Numbered from the stretch's first letter, positions 17,206 through 26,060 are shown. The stretch: DNA of 64,000 nt from Pedobacter paludis (GCF_003173575.1 NZ_QGNY01000008.1:62001-126000); one strand, 5' to 3'. Translations and numbers: made by a program. Notes: generated by a model not told the origin, from the letters alone.

Positions 17206-18834
17206 ATGAACAGAAGAAACTTTATAAAAAATACTTCCACAGTAGGTTTAATTACCACTTTGGGCATTCCTGCCGGCGCAACAATGATGGGCAACAACGG
17301 AGAAAATGCCACCATTGATTTTAACGACAACTTTCAGTTAAAAGAGGTAACCATCAGCGAATTGCGGGATATGATGAAAAAAGGTAAGCTCACTAGCAAA
17401 TCTTTAACTAAAATGTATCTTGATCGAATTGAAAAGATAGATAAGAATGGACCAAAATTGAATGCCATAATTGAGATTAATCCGGATGCATTGGAAATTG
17501 CAACCAAAATGGACGAGGAAAGAAAGGCTGGAAAAATAAGGGGCTCTATGCATGGTATACCCGTTTTGATAAAAGACAACATCAACACAGCTGATAAAAT
17601 GCAAACGACTGCGGGCGCTTTGGCATTATTGGGAAATATTGCTTCAGAAGATGCTTTTATTGTTAAAAAACTTAGAGAAGCAGGCGCTGTAATTCTTGGT
17701 AAAACCAATTTAAGTGAGTGGGCAAATTTTCGTTCTAACCGGCCATGTAGTGGCTGGAGTAGTCGTGGGGGGCAAACTAAAAATCCATTTATTTTGGACA
17801 GAAATCCAAGCGGATCAAGTTCAGGTTCTGGCTCTGCAGTTTCTGCAAACCTCTGCGCTATTGCAATTGGAACGGAAACAAATGGCTCAGTAACAGCACC
17901 ATCATCATCTAATGGAATTGTTGGTTTAAAACCTACGGTCGGTTTATTAAGTAGGAGCGGAATCATTCCCATCTCAAAAACACAAGATACCGCCGGGCCA
18001 ATGGGTAGATCTGTTACCGACGTAGCCATTTTACTTTCTGCACTAACCGGCATTGACCCTAAAGATGAAGTCACAAAAAGCAGCGCTGGAAAGGCAGAGC
18101 CGGATTATACCACATTTTTAAAAACCAGCGCCTTGCAAGGAAAGAAAATTGGTATCGAAAAATCTCTTTTAAATGGGCATGAAGGCGTTGTTGCACTTTA
18201 CAAAACCGCTATAGAAAAATTGAAAGAACTTGGCGCAGAAACAGTGGAAATCGAATTGCTTAAAGAAATGCGGGTAATCGGCCCTGCAAGTTTTACAGTA
18301 TTGCAATGCGAATTTAAAGATGGCGTAAACGCCTACTTGGCAAATTCGAATGCGAAAGTTAAAAGCTTAAGAGAGGTAATTGCATTTAACAAGGCCAACG
18401 AAAGCGCGGCTATGCCCTATTTTAAACAGGAAACACTGGAAAGCAGTGATAAAGCGCCAGACTTAGAAAGTGTGGCCTATAAGGAAGCGGTTTTGAAAGT
18501 GCTTTCTTCAAGAAAAATTATTACGGATTTAATGACCAAAAACCAGCTAGATGCAATAGTTGGAACAACTTATGGCATTCCATCTCCTATAGATTTATTT
18601 AATGGCGATGCCGGAAATGGATTTTATTTCTGTTCGCCCGCGGCGATGGCTGGCTTTCCGCACATTACATTGCCAATGGGCAAAATTCATGAATTACCTG
18701 TAGGATTATCGATTATCGCTGGAGCTTATGAAGAACCGAAGGTTTTGGCTTTTGCCTACGCATACGAACAAGCTACGAAGCATAGAAGCGCTCCAAAATT
18801 TATAAGATCTTCCAATTTTTCTAGTGGGATTTAA
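17206..18834 (+). CDS. Amidase signature family protein, Tat-exported
   Basis: A 542-residue amidase with an N-terminal twin-arginine signal (MNRRNFIKN, then a hydrophobic stretch to about residue 28), so it should act outside the cytoplasm. The Ser-Ser-Lys triad is visible: K123 (GIPVLIKDN), the cis-Ser at about 204 in PSGSSSGSGS, and nucleophile S228 in TETNGSVTAP. Spacing between the two serines is 24, as in the family. Substrate unknown; the family includes peptide amidases and acylamidases. A DinB-family exported protein follows 41 bases later. Confidence 0.9.
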   Translation: MNRRNFIKNTSTVGLITTLGIPAGATMMGNNGENATIDFNDNFQLKEVTISELRDMMKKGKLTSKSLTKMYLDRIEKIDKNGPKLNAIIEINPDALEIATKMDEERKAGKIRGSMHGIPVLIKDNINTADKMQTTAGALALLGNIASEDAFIVKKLREAGAVILGKTNLSEWANFRSNRPCSGWSSRGGQTKNPFILDRNPSGSSSGSGSAVSANLCAIAIGTETNGSVTAPSSSNGIVGLKPTVGLLSRSGIIPISKTQDTAGPMGRSVTDVAILLSALTGIDPKDEVTKSSAGKAEPDYTTFLKTSALQGKKIGIEKSLLNGHEGVVALYKTAIEKLKELGAETVEIELLKEMRVIGPASFTVLQCEFKDGVNAYLANSNAKVKSLREVIAFNKANESAAMPYFKQETLESSDKAPDLESVAYKEAVLKVLSSRKIITDLMTKNQLDAIVGTTYGIPSPIDLFNGDAGNGFYFCSPAAMAGFPHITLPMGKIHELPVGLSIIAGAYEEPKVLAFAYAYEQATKHRSAPKFIRSSNFSSGI

Positions 18835-18846
18835 AGGTTTCTAAGT

Positions 18847-18854
18847 TATATTTG
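18847..18854 (+). promoter_or_regulatory. -7 promoter element of the DinB-family gene
   Basis: TATATTTG matches TAnnTTTG; it lies 21 bases before the ATG at 18876 and just after the amidase stop. No TTG at the standard spacing. Confidence 0.45.
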
Positions 18855-18875
18855 TTTAACAAAACAAACCAAATT

Positions 18876-19406
18876 ATGAAACATTTAAAACTATTGCTAA
18901 GCATTTTATGCCTGTTTGCCACATTCAGTATGGCAAGCGCTCAAAATCAATCGGCCACTAAAATTGCAGAATGGGAAAGAGCTAAAGCTTATACCAAAGA
19001 ATATTTAGATGCAATGCCAGAATCAGGTTATTCATTAAAACCGACGCCTGAAATGCGCTCTTTTGCAGATCAAATGTTACACCTTACTGATGCCAATTAT
19101 GGGTTCACCGCTACAGCAACTGGCGAAAAAAGTCCGTATGGATTGGGTGACGTAGAAAAAACTAAAGATAAATCGAAAGCCAATGTAACCAAGATTGTTA
19201 TGGCTGGTTACGATTATGTTATTGATGCTTTGAAAAAATTATCTCCACAGCAATTAGATGAAAAGGTTAAATTTATGAACCGTTTCGAAATGACTAAAGA
19301 CATGGTTTTTACAAAAGATTTTGAACATCAAACGCATCACCGCGGTCAGGCAACGGTTTATTTGCGTTTAGCAGGTGTTAAACCGCCTCAGGAGAAGTTA
19401 TTTTAA
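18876..19406 (+). CDS. Exported DinB-family protein
   Basis: A 176-residue protein with a signal peptide (MKHLKLLLSILCLFATFSMASAQ, cleavage after about residue 23). The mature part is a DinB/YfiT-like four-helix bundle; likely metal-binding histidines are in QMLHLTDANYGF and FEHQTHHRGQATVYLRLAGVKPPQ, the classic final DinB motif. The ATG at 18876 places the signal peptide at the N-terminus. Exported DinB proteins are common in Bacteroidota; their substrate is not known. It ends before a strong hairpin shared with the convergent gene. Confidence 0.85.
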   Translation: MKHLKLLLSILCLFATFSMASAQNQSATKIAEWERAKAYTKEYLDAMPESGYSLKPTPEMRSFADQMLHLTDANYGFTATATGEKSPYGLGDVEKTKDKSKANVTKIVMAGYDYVIDALKKLSPQQLDEKVKFMNRFEMTKDMVFTKDFEHQTHHRGQATVYLRLAGVKPPQEKLF

Positions 19407-19414
19407 TAAAAAAT

Positions 19415-19441
19415 AAGAGCAGCAAAAGAATTGCTGCTCTT
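19415..19441. terminator. Terminator between convergent genes
   Basis: Perfect 11-base arms AAGAGCAGCAA and TTGCTGCTCTT with a 5-base loop. The minus-strand side is followed by ATTTTTTATT, so it acts best for the small Cys-rich gene, but it probably serves both directions. Confidence 0.8.
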
Positions 19442-19449
19442 CTGCAAGC

Positions 19450-19659
19450 CTAACTTGTATGGCATGCAGTTGCACAGTGCACGCAACCATTAATTTTCTT
19501 GTAAGGATGCTTTCTTTTAGCTTCTGCAACTGCAGGAGAACATGTGCTGAAAGACCCTAAATTGTCATAGTTTTGTGAAGGATAATATCTACAATCATCC
19601 TTGTGAACTTCATAATCGCCATTGGATTGTTGGTTCAAATTTAAACGGTAATTGGCCAT
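19450..19659 (-). CDS. Small Cys/His-rich protein of unknown function
   Basis: A 69-residue protein. It carries a spaced set of Cys and His residues: EVHKDDCRYYP (H19, C23), STCSP (C40), and NGCVHCATACHTS at the end (three Cys, two His). This looks like a metal-binding module, perhaps zinc, similar in spacing to short Bacteroidota proteins of unknown function. N-terminus MANYRLNLNQQSNGDYEV reads as beta strands. No partner gene is evident; it is convergent with the DinB gene and divergent from the ABC-F gene. Confidence 0.75.
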   Translation of the reverse strand: MANYRLNLNQQSNGDYEVHKDDCRYYPSQNYDNLGSFSTCSPAVAEAKRKHPYKKINGCVHCATACHTS

Positions 19660-19808
19660 AAGCTTTAGATTTTAATTTATTTGTCCAAAACTCTCTATAT
19701 TCGATTTTACATCCTTACGGTTTCCCCTACCTATATTTATTAAAGGAGTATGAAAACTACAGAATAAGGAATTAGCTACAAATCCTTTCAAAAACTATTT
19801 CTTCGCCC

Positions 19809-19816
19809 TATCTTTG
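19809..19816 (+). promoter_or_regulatory. -7 promoter element of the ABC-F gene
   Basis: TATCTTTG matches TAnnTTTG, 26 bases before the TTG start. Confidence 0.5.
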
Positions 19817-19842
19817 CGGCTCAATTATAAAAGAGTAAAGCA

Positions 19843-21474
19843 TTGATCGACGTAAATAACATCACCGTATCTTTTGGTGGCACAACACTATTCAGCGAAG
19901 TATCCTTTTCCATCAACGAAAACGACAAAATTGCCCTTATGGGTAAAAACGGCGCAGGAAAATCTACTTTATTAAAAATTATTGCAGGTGCTGGTCAGCC
20001 AACTTCAGGGCATATTTCTGGACCAAAAGATGCCATTATAGCTTATTTACCACAGCATTTACTTACACAAGATAATGTAACCGTTTTTGAGGAAACATCT
20101 AAAGCCTTTGGTGAATATTATCAAATGCGAGATGAACTGGAAAACATCAATGAGCAACTGAACACTCGTACGGATTACGAGAGTGACGATTACATGAAGC
20201 TAATTGAGCGGGTATCGGAACTGAGCGAGAAATTTTATTCGATTGAGGAAGTAAACTACGATGCAGAAGTAGAAAAAGTATTAAAGGGTTTGGGTTTCTT
20301 GAGAAGCGATTTTACCCGTCAAACATCGGAGTTTTCTGGCGGATGGCGGATGCGTATTGAGCTGGCCAAAATTCTATTGAAAAAACCCGATCTGATTTTA
20401 CTCGATGAGCCCACCAACCATATGGATATCGAAAGTATTCAGTGGCTGGAAGACTTTTTGATCAACTCGGCAAAGGCGGTCATTGTGATTTCCCATGACC
20501 GTGCTTTTGTAGACAACATCACCAACCGCACCATTGAGGTAACAATGGGCCGTATTTACGATTACAAAGCGAAATACACACACTATTTGCAACTGCGTAA
20601 AGAGCGTAGAGAGCACCAATTGAAGGCTTACGAAGAACAACAGCGTTTTATTGCCGATAATCAGGAATTTATAGATCGTTTTAAAGGCACTTATTCTAAA
20701 ACTTTGCAGGTACAATCGCGGGTAAAGATGCTGGAGAAATTGCCAATTATTGAGATAGATGAGGTAGATACTTCTGCTCTACGCCTAAAATTTCCACCTT
20801 CGCCACGTTCGGGCAATTACCCTGTAATGGTAGAAGAACTGACCAAAGCGTATGGTGAACATGTAGTGTTTGAGAAAGCGAATATGGTGATCGAGCGTGG
20901 ACAAAAAGTAGCGTTTGTAGGTAAGAATGGTGAAGGTAAATCAACTATGATCAAAGCCATTATGGGTGAAATTGATTTTAAAGGTGATTTGAAAGTTGGC
21001 CATAACGTGAAGATTGGTTATTTCGCACAAAACCAGGCATCACTTTTAGATGAAGATTTAACCGTTTTTGATACAATAGACCAGATCCCAACAACTGAAA
21101 CACGTTTTAAAACCAAGGACTTATTAGGTGCCTTTATGTTTAGTGGTGATGATACAACTAAGAAAGTAAAGGTATTATCCGGAGGCGAGAAAACCCGCTT
21201 GGCTATGATTAAGCTTTTATTAGAGCCGGTTAATGTGCTGATTCTGGATGAGCCTACCAACCATTTGGATATGAAAACCAAAGATATTATTAAAGATGCT
21301 TTACGCGATTTTGATGGCACATTAATTTTGGTTTCACATGATAGGGATTTCTTAGACGGTTTAGCAGAAAAAGTTTTCGAGTTTGGAAACAAACGCGTTC
21401 GCGAACACTTTGAAGATATTAAAGGTTTCTTGGCATACAAGAAAATGGATAGTTTAAAAGAAATTGAAAAGTAA
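19843..21474 (+). CDS. ABC-F family ATPase (ribosome-associated type)
   Basis: A 543-residue soluble protein with two ABC ATPase domains and no membrane segments. Walker A motifs are G34-KNGAGKST and GKNGEGKST (about residue 366); signature motifs are FSGGWRMR and LSGGEKTR; Walker B/switch blocks ILLDEPTNHMD and ILDEPTNHLD are present. The charged linker between the domains (LRKERREHQLKAYEEQQRFI) is the ABC-F P-site-tRNA-interaction region. The start is TTG at 19843: a stop codon lies in frame 15 bases upstream and no ATG fits. ABC-F proteins act on translating ribosomes; resistance versus housekeeping role cannot be told here. Confidence 0.93.
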   Translation: MIDVNNITVSFGGTTLFSEVSFSINENDKIALMGKNGAGKSTLLKIIAGAGQPTSGHISGPKDAIIAYLPQHLLTQDNVTVFEETSKAFGEYYQMRDELENINEQLNTRTDYESDDYMKLIERVSELSEKFYSIEEVNYDAEVEKVLKGLGFLRSDFTRQTSEFSGGWRMRIELAKILLKKPDLILLDEPTNHMDIESIQWLEDFLINSAKAVIVISHDRAFVDNITNRTIEVTMGRIYDYKAKYTHYLQLRKERREHQLKAYEEQQRFIADNQEFIDRFKGTYSKTLQVQSRVKMLEKLPIIEIDEVDTSALRLKFPPSPRSGNYPVMVEELTKAYGEHVVFEKANMVIERGQKVAFVGKNGEGKSTMIKAIMGEIDFKGDLKVGHNVKIGYFAQNQASLLDEDLTVFDTIDQIPTTETRFKTKDLLGAFMFSGDDTTKKVKVLSGGEKTRLAMIKLLLEPVNVLILDEPTNHLDMKTKDIIKDALRDFDGTLILVSHDRDFLDGLAEKVFEFGNKRVREHFEDIKGFLAYKKMDSLKEIEK

Positions 21475-21673
21475 GCCAAGGAGCCGATTAATTGTAATCC
21501 TTAAAGCATTAAGAGCTTATGGTTAATTCTCCAAAAACGGTGCGACTAATCAACTATATAATTACCGATTAAAGCGTTAAGCTTTGCAGGTTATTTCTCT
21601 TTTATTTGCGCTATACTTTTCAATTTAAACTTTCTACTTCAAACTTTTCACTTTCTACTCAACTCCAACCTCC

Positions 21674-22948
21674 CTACTCTTTCATTATTTTTTTTGCACC
21701 CAGTAAGGCCAATAAGGTAAGGCCAGAAACAATGGTAAGATAATAACCAACGTATGATAGGCCATAATTGTGCGCTAGTGTAGTTGCTAAATAAGGTGTT
21801 AACGATGCACCCAAAATTCCTGCTAGTGTAAAAGCTAGTGATGCGCCTGTATAGCGTACGGCTGCAGGGAAAATTCCTGCTAAAGCTGTTCCGATTGGCC
21901 CGTAGGTAAGTCCCATCAAAAACATCCCCAACGATAAGAATACACCTGTAATCATCACGCTTCCAGTGGTGAAGAGCGATGAAAAAACTAACCCAAACAG
22001 CATAATGCAAATGGTTGCCACAACGAGCATTTTATTGCGCCCGTATCGGTCGGCTAATTTTGCGGATAATGGAATCGCCAAGCCAAAGAAAAGCATCGAA
22101 ATCATTTGAATGATTAGAAAAGTACTTTTTGGATAATGCAGTGCGGAAGTTCCCCAACTCAATGTAAAAACCGTCATTAAATAAAATAGCAGAAAAGTAG
22201 TAATGGTTGCTAAAGTACCTAGAACAATCACCTTCGTGTGTTTAAGAAAAACATCAGCAACAGGAATGGCAGAACGTTCGTTTTGATCGATAACTTTCAA
22301 AAAATCTGGCGTTTCTTCTATTTTTAGTCTTACATATAAACCCAACCATACCAGCAATGCACTTGCAATAAATGGTATGCGCCAGCCATATTGAATAAAT
22401 GTTGTGTCATCCATTGTTTTGCTGAGGATGAAAAATGAGCCTGTAGACAATAAAAAGCCTATAGGCGCACCCAATTGAGGAAACATACCATACCAAGCTT
22501 TTTTATTGGCTGGTGCGTTTTCTGTAGCCAATAATACCGCTCCTCCCCATTCTCCACCTAAACCTAAACCTTGCCCAAAACGAAACAAGGCCAACAAAAT
22601 TGGAGCAGCTATACCTATTGAGGCATAACCAGGCAAAAGACCTATGGCTACCGTACATGGCCCCATTGTCATTAACGCCGCAACCAAAGTTGCTTTTCTA
22701 CCCTTTCGATCTCCGAAATGCCCAAATAAAGCTGCACCCAATGGACGGGCAAAAAATGCCAAAGCAAAGGTGGCCAAAGATTCTAGCGTAGCAGAAGTTG
22801 GATCGGCAGCAGAGAAAAATAAGGTTGGAAATACGAGTACGGCAGCAGTTGCAAATATGTAAAAATCAAAAAATTCGATGGTGGTTCCGATTAAGCTTGC
22901 CATTAATATACGGCGTACAGGATTTGTTTTGGTTTCAGGTTGACTCAT
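21674..22948 (-). CDS. MFS transporter, metabolite:H+ symporter (MHS) type
   Basis: A 424-residue inner-membrane protein with about 12 hydrophobic helices. MHS-family landmarks: LMASLIGTTIEFFDFYIFATAA in helix 1, the loop 2-3 motif GHFGDRKGRK, FGQGLGLGGEWGGAVLLATENAP, and the second-half loop AKLADRYGRNK. Such proteins co-transport organic acids or betaines with protons; the substrate is unknown. A TATTTTTG box lies 4 bases before its ATG. The gene stands alone between two non-coding stretches. Confidence 0.9.
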   Translation of the reverse strand: MSQPETKTNPVRRILMASLIGTTIEFFDFYIFATAAVLVFPTLFFSAADPTSATLESLATFALAFFARPLGAALFGHFGDRKGRKATLVAALMTMGPCTVAIGLLPGYASIGIAAPILLALFRFGQGLGLGGEWGGAVLLATENAPANKKAWYGMFPQLGAPIGFLLSTGSFFILSKTMDDTTFIQYGWRIPFIASALLVWLGLYVRLKIEETPDFLKVIDQNERSAIPVADVFLKHTKVIVLGTLATITTFLLFYLMTVFTLSWGTSALHYPKSTFLIIQMISMLFFGLAIPLSAKLADRYGRNKMLVVATICIMLFGLVFSSLFTTGSVMITGVFLSLGMFLMGLTYGPIGTALAGIFPAAVRYTGASLAFTLAGILGASLTPYLATTLAHNYGLSYVGYYLTIVSGLTLLALLGAKKIMKE

Positions 22949-22952
22949 AAAT

Positions 22953-22960
22953 CAAAAATA
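22953..22960 (-). promoter_or_regulatory. -7 promoter element of the MHS transporter gene
   Basis: Minus-strand TATTTTTG, 4 bases before the ATG. No TTG at the standard spacing. Confidence 0.45.
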
Positions 22961-23048
22961 TAAAAATTACAGATTAAACCTTGAATGATGGTTATTTTAC
23001 TGGAATGCTAACGATGCATTATATATTCTTTAATCCGTCAGCTGAAGC

Positions 23049-23235
23049 AGACGGCAATTAAATGCATTGCGACAAATGAAAATCTTCACTCTTAATTATT
23101 GTTATATTTTCGAATGACGACAATGAAATGTATAACGCCTAATCATAAATCTTCACTCGTTATTATTGTTATCTCTTCGAATGATGGCAGTGAAATGTAG
23201 TGCACCAAATCATTGATCTTTGCTCCTTATTCCTT
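23049..23235. repeat. Degenerate tandem repeat, unit about 67 bases
   Basis: The 305-base gap between the transporter and the next gene holds a repeated unit. Equivalent landmarks recur: GACGGCAATTAAATG at 23050, GACGACAATGAAATG at 23116 and GATGGCAGTGAAATG at 23183 (periods 66 and 67), each followed by a version of AAATCTTCACTC (23080, 23147, and degenerate near 23208). No gene is visible in this gap. Confidence 0.7.
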
Positions 23236-23253
23236 ACTCTTCCCCCTGAACAT

Positions 23254-23541
23254 CTATAAACTATATTTCTTCCAGGTTTCCACCTTAGCTTTTTGCCTTT
23301 CGATGTAAGTGTTGGCAATTACTTCGGCCGAGCTCAAGCCTTCAGTATTTTCGAGCAGTTCTTTTAATTTATATTGGTCGACATCGGCTTTATATAAAAT
23401 CTGAATCAATTTTGGAAAGTCGTTATCTACCAAATAGTCAAAAGCATCAATCATAGCCTGCTTCAAACGTTCTTCAGAAAGATGATCTTCAATATCGAAA
23501 TCTTTACTGATAATTTTAATTAAGGAAGTTGTATCGCTCAC
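23254..23541 (-). CDS. Hypothetical protein, 95 residues
   Basis: A short, acidic, helical protein I do not recognise: MSDTTSLIKIISKDFDIEDHLSEERLKQAMIDAF..., continuing with YLVDNDFPKLIQILYKADVDQYKLKELLENT and ending WKKYSL. The best start is GTG at 23541, because no ATG occurs before residue 29 and the sequence from GTG has normal codon use. It could be a small cytosolic regulator, but nothing shows this. A 248-base spacer with a decayed repeat-like sequence separates it from the epimerase gene upstream. Confidence 0.65.
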   Translation of the reverse strand: MSDTTSLIKIISKDFDIEDHLSEERLKQAMIDAFDYLVDNDFPKLIQILYKADVDQYKLKELLENTEGLSSAEVIANTYIERQKAKVETWKKYSL

Positions 23542-23789
23542 AAATAACTTTTAAGAATAAAAACTTTTGGACCTCGCTGTTTTGCCAAGAACCAGAAACC
23601 AAAGTTAATAAACCTGATGGGAATGACATCCCCGATTCTTTATCGGGATATAATGAACAGCAGGGCGATAAAAGCGATAAGCACAGAACCCTTCGTTTTC
23701 AAATATTGAAGTACACCCCGCCTTGTCCCAAAGGGATGCCTATGGTTCAAGCACCCCTATAAAAGAGAGGCATAAAACCCAACGACTTA
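23542..23789. other. Non-coding gap with hairpin CCCGAT/ATCGGG
   Basis: No convincing gene. A short hairpin CCCGAT-TCTTT-ATCGGG lies at 23631-23647. The sequence is unusually GC-rich in parts (CACCCCGCCTTGTCCCAAAG near 23713) compared with neighbours and may be a decayed repeat. A plus-strand frame of 77 codons crosses it but has no family-like sequence. Confidence 0.5.
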
Positions 23790-24197
23790 TTAAAGCCACT
23801 TAATTTCCTGGCAAATCTCTATCAAAACACCATTTGTATCTTTTGGATGAACAAAGCAAACCATTTTATTATCTGCACCTTTTTTAGGCGAATCGCTTAA
23901 CAAAACAAAACCTTCATTATGCAGACGTTCCATTTCGGCCAAGATATCATCTACCAAGAAAGCGATATGATGAATCCCCTCTCCTTTTTTTTCGATAAAT
24001 TTAGCAATTGCGCTCTCTGGAGATGTTGCCTGAAGGAGTTCTACTTTGTTTTCGCCCGTTTTAAAGAAGGCTGTATTTACAAATTCGGTTGTAACTTGCT
24101 CAGTTTTATAACAATCGGTATTGAGTAGTTTTTGGTAAAGATCTATTGAAGTATTGAGGTCTTTTACGGCGATGCCGATGTGTTCTATCTTATTCAT
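23790..24197 (-). CDS. mce: Methylmalonyl-CoA epimerase
   Basis: A 135-residue VOC/glyoxalase-fold enzyme that interconverts (R)- and (S)-methylmalonyl-CoA. It opens MNKIEHIGIAVKDL (metal ligand His6), with FKTGENKVELLQATSPES, GEGIHHIAFLVDDI (second metal His) and VLIEICQE (metal Glu) near the end. The length and motif order are typical of the family. It implies a propionate/succinate branch through methylmalonyl-CoA; the mutase is not in this window. Confidence 0.92.
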   Translation of the reverse strand: MNKIEHIGIAVKDLNTSIDLYQKLLNTDCYKTEQVTTEFVNTAFFKTGENKVELLQATSPESAIAKFIEKKGEGIHHIAFLVDDILAEMERLHNEGFVLLSDSPKKGADNKMVCFVHPKDTNGVLIEICQEIKWL

Positions 24198-24264
24198 AGA
24201 TTATAAGGTTATGTGAATGTAAAAATGCATGTTTTAACTATAACCTCATAGCTATTAATTATAA

Positions 24265-24292
24265 TTGTTAAATAAGTTTTTTTGTATCTTTG
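24265..24292 (+). promoter_or_regulatory. Promoter of the isc operon
   Basis: TTG (24265-24267), 17 bases, TATCTTTG (24285-24292). The -7 box is perfect and the spacing slightly short. The leader to iscS would be about 18 bases. Confidence 0.55.
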
Positions 24293-24314
24293 TAGTGCAA
24301 ATAACAGAACTGAA

Positions 24315-25526
24315 ATGAAACAGCCGATATATTTAGATAATAATGCAACTACACCTCTTGATCCAAGAGTGTTAGAAGCAATGCTACCATACTTTACCGA
24401 GAAATTTGGAAATGCCGCAAGCCGTAATCACGCTTTTGGTTGGGTGGCTGAAGAGGGAGTGGATTATGCTCGTGAACAAGTAGCCAAATTAATCGGCTGT
24501 ACTGAAAAGGAAATTATTTTTACATCTGGCGCTACTGAAGCCGATAACCTTGGTATTAAGGGCGTTTTTGAGATGTACAAAGAAAAAGGCAATCACATCA
24601 TTACTGCCGTTACTGAACATAAAGCTGTATTAGATACTTGTAAACACCTTGAAAAAAACGGTGCCAGAGTAACTTATTTAGGTGTTAAAGAAGATGGATT
24701 GGTTGATTTAGCTGAATTGGAAGCTGCCATGACACCGGAAACTATTTTGGTTTCTATTATGTATGGCAACAACGAGATCGGTGTTATCCAACCGGTAAAA
24801 GAAATTGCTGCAATTGCACACAAATTTGGCGCTTTATTTATGACTGATGCTACGCAGGCAGTTGGTAAAATACCTGTTGATGTTATTGCTGACGGAATTG
24901 ATTTAATGGCTTTCTCTGCACACAAAATGTATGGCCCAAAAGGCGTTGGAGCACTTTACGTTCGTAGAAAAAACCCAAGAGTTAAAGTAACTTCGCAAAT
25001 GGATGGCGGTGGCCACGAACGCGGGATGCGTTCTGGTACGTTAAACGTTCCAGGTATTGTTGGCTTAGGTAAAGCCTGCGAACTTTGTCGCTTAGAAATG
25101 GAAAGCGAAGCCATTCGTTTATCGGGTTTACGCGATAAGTTAGAATCAACTTTAAACAAAATGGAAGAGAGCTATGTTAATGGTAATACACAACATCGTT
25201 TACCGCACGTAGCAAATATTTCTTTCAAATATGTTGAGGGTGAGGGTTTAATGATGGCTATGAGCGATTTAGCAGTATCTTCGGGCTCGGCTTGTACTTC
25301 GGCATCCTTAGAACCATCTTACGTTTTGAAAAGCTTAGGTTTATCTGATGATTTGGCACACTCTTCTATCCGTTACGGCTTAGGAAGATTTACTACTGAA
25401 GAAGAAATTGATCAAGCTATTGCAGTTACTGAGAAAGCGGTTAATCACTTAAGAGAACTTTCACCACTTTGGGAAATGTTTAAAGAAGGTATCGACTTGA
25501 GTAAAATTGAGTGGGCAGAACACTAA
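24315..25526 (+). CDS. iscS: Cysteine desulfurase IscS
   Basis: A 403-residue PLP enzyme that takes sulfur from cysteine for Fe-S clusters. It opens MKQPIYLDNNATTPLD; the PLP lysine is K204 in FSAHKMYGPKG and the sulfur-carrying cysteine is C327 in SSGSACTSAS, the loop form of IscS/NifS group I. Other blocks: FTSGATEADNLGIKG, VTEHKAVLDTC, GGGHERGMRSGT. The ATG at 24315 begins the family N-terminus. It is the first gene of an iscS-iscU-iscA cluster without iscR, hscAB or ferredoxin genes nearby. Confidence 0.97.
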   Translation: MKQPIYLDNNATTPLDPRVLEAMLPYFTEKFGNAASRNHAFGWVAEEGVDYAREQVAKLIGCTEKEIIFTSGATEADNLGIKGVFEMYKEKGNHIITAVTEHKAVLDTCKHLEKNGARVTYLGVKEDGLVDLAELEAAMTPETILVSIMYGNNEIGVIQPVKEIAAIAHKFGALFMTDATQAVGKIPVDVIADGIDLMAFSAHKMYGPKGVGALYVRRKNPRVKVTSQMDGGGHERGMRSGTLNVPGIVGLGKACELCRLEMESEAIRLSGLRDKLESTLNKMEESYVNGNTQHRLPHVANISFKYVEGEGLMMAMSDLAVSSGSACTSASLEPSYVLKSLGLSDDLAHSSIRYGLGRFTTEEEIDQAIAVTEKAVNHLRELSPLWEMFKEGIDLSKIEWAEH

Positions 25527-25541
25527 ATTAAGTTACGATTG

Positions 25542-25638
25542 TAGATTGACGAATTACGATTTTAAATCACAATCAAATAAAAATAAAATTTAATAATTTA
25601 CGAATGAGGGGCAATCCAAAATCGTAAATCTAAAATCT
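25542..25638. repeat. Repeated spacer motifs, isc spacer 1
   Basis: In the iscS-iscU spacer, TAGATTGACGAATTAC (25542-25557) and GTAAATCTAAAATCT (25624-25638) occur. Both are found again, identical and in the same order, in the iscU-iscA spacer. Confidence 0.8.
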
Positions 25639-25646
25639 AAAATATC

Positions 25647-26060
25647 ATGGCATATTCAGAAAAAGTAATTGACCATTACAATAACCCACGTAACGTAGGT
25701 ACATTAAATAAAGATAGTAAATTTGTAGGTACAGGTTTAGTTGGCGCACCTGAGTGTGGTGACGTAATGCGCTTACAAATTGAGGTTGGAGAAGATAACG
25801 TAATCACTGATGCTAAATTTAAAACATTTGGTTGTGGTTCGGCTATTGCATCTTCTTCCTTAGCTACAGAATGGTTAAAAGGAAAAACAATTGATGAGGC
25901 TTTAACTATCGATAACATGGATATTGTTGAAGAATTGGCTTTACCTCCAGTAAAAATTCACTGCTCGGTGTTGGCAGAAGATGCAATTAAATCGGCCATT
26001 AACGATTATCGCGTTAAAAATGGTTTAGAAGCAATTGCTTTAGAAAAATCGCACCACTAA
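25647..26060 (+). CDS. iscU: Fe-S cluster scaffold protein IscU
   Basis: A 137-residue scaffold on which Fe-S clusters are assembled. The three cluster cysteines are C37 (APECGD, with D39), C63 (FGCGSAIASSS) and C106 (VKIHCSVLAEDAI, after H105). The start MAYSEKVIDHYNNPRNVG is the normal IscU N-terminus. It works with IscS upstream and an A-type carrier downstream. Confidence 0.97.
   Translation: MAYSEKVIDHYNNPRNVGTLNKDSKFVGTGLVGAPECGDVMRLQIEVGEDNVITDAKFKTFGCGSAIASSSLATEWLKGKTIDEALTIDNMDIVEELALPPVKIHCSVLAEDAIKSAINDYRVKNGLEAIALEKSHH

Noticed and set aside
17334..18074. Long (246-codon) minus-strand open frame inside the amidase gene
   Set aside because: It is fully antisense to a gene with clear catalytic motifs; its translation is low-complexity (Ser, Pro, Ile rich) and shows no family features.
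21018..21479. Minus-strand frame of 153 codons inside the ABC-F gene
   Set aside because: It is antisense to the second ATPase domain and Ser/Lys-rich without motifs.
21475..21673. Possible small gene or RNA after the ABC-F gene
   Set aside because: Only AT-rich DNA with a vague duplication (TTAAAGCATTAAGAG versus TTAAAGCGTTAAG) and pyrimidine-rich stretches; no start, structure or promoter box convinced me.
23529..23762. Plus-strand 77-codon frame in the gap before the epimerase
   Set aside because: It has no promoter or conserved pattern, overlaps the start of the adjacent minus-strand gene and crosses a hairpin; it is likely a chance frame through a decayed repeat.
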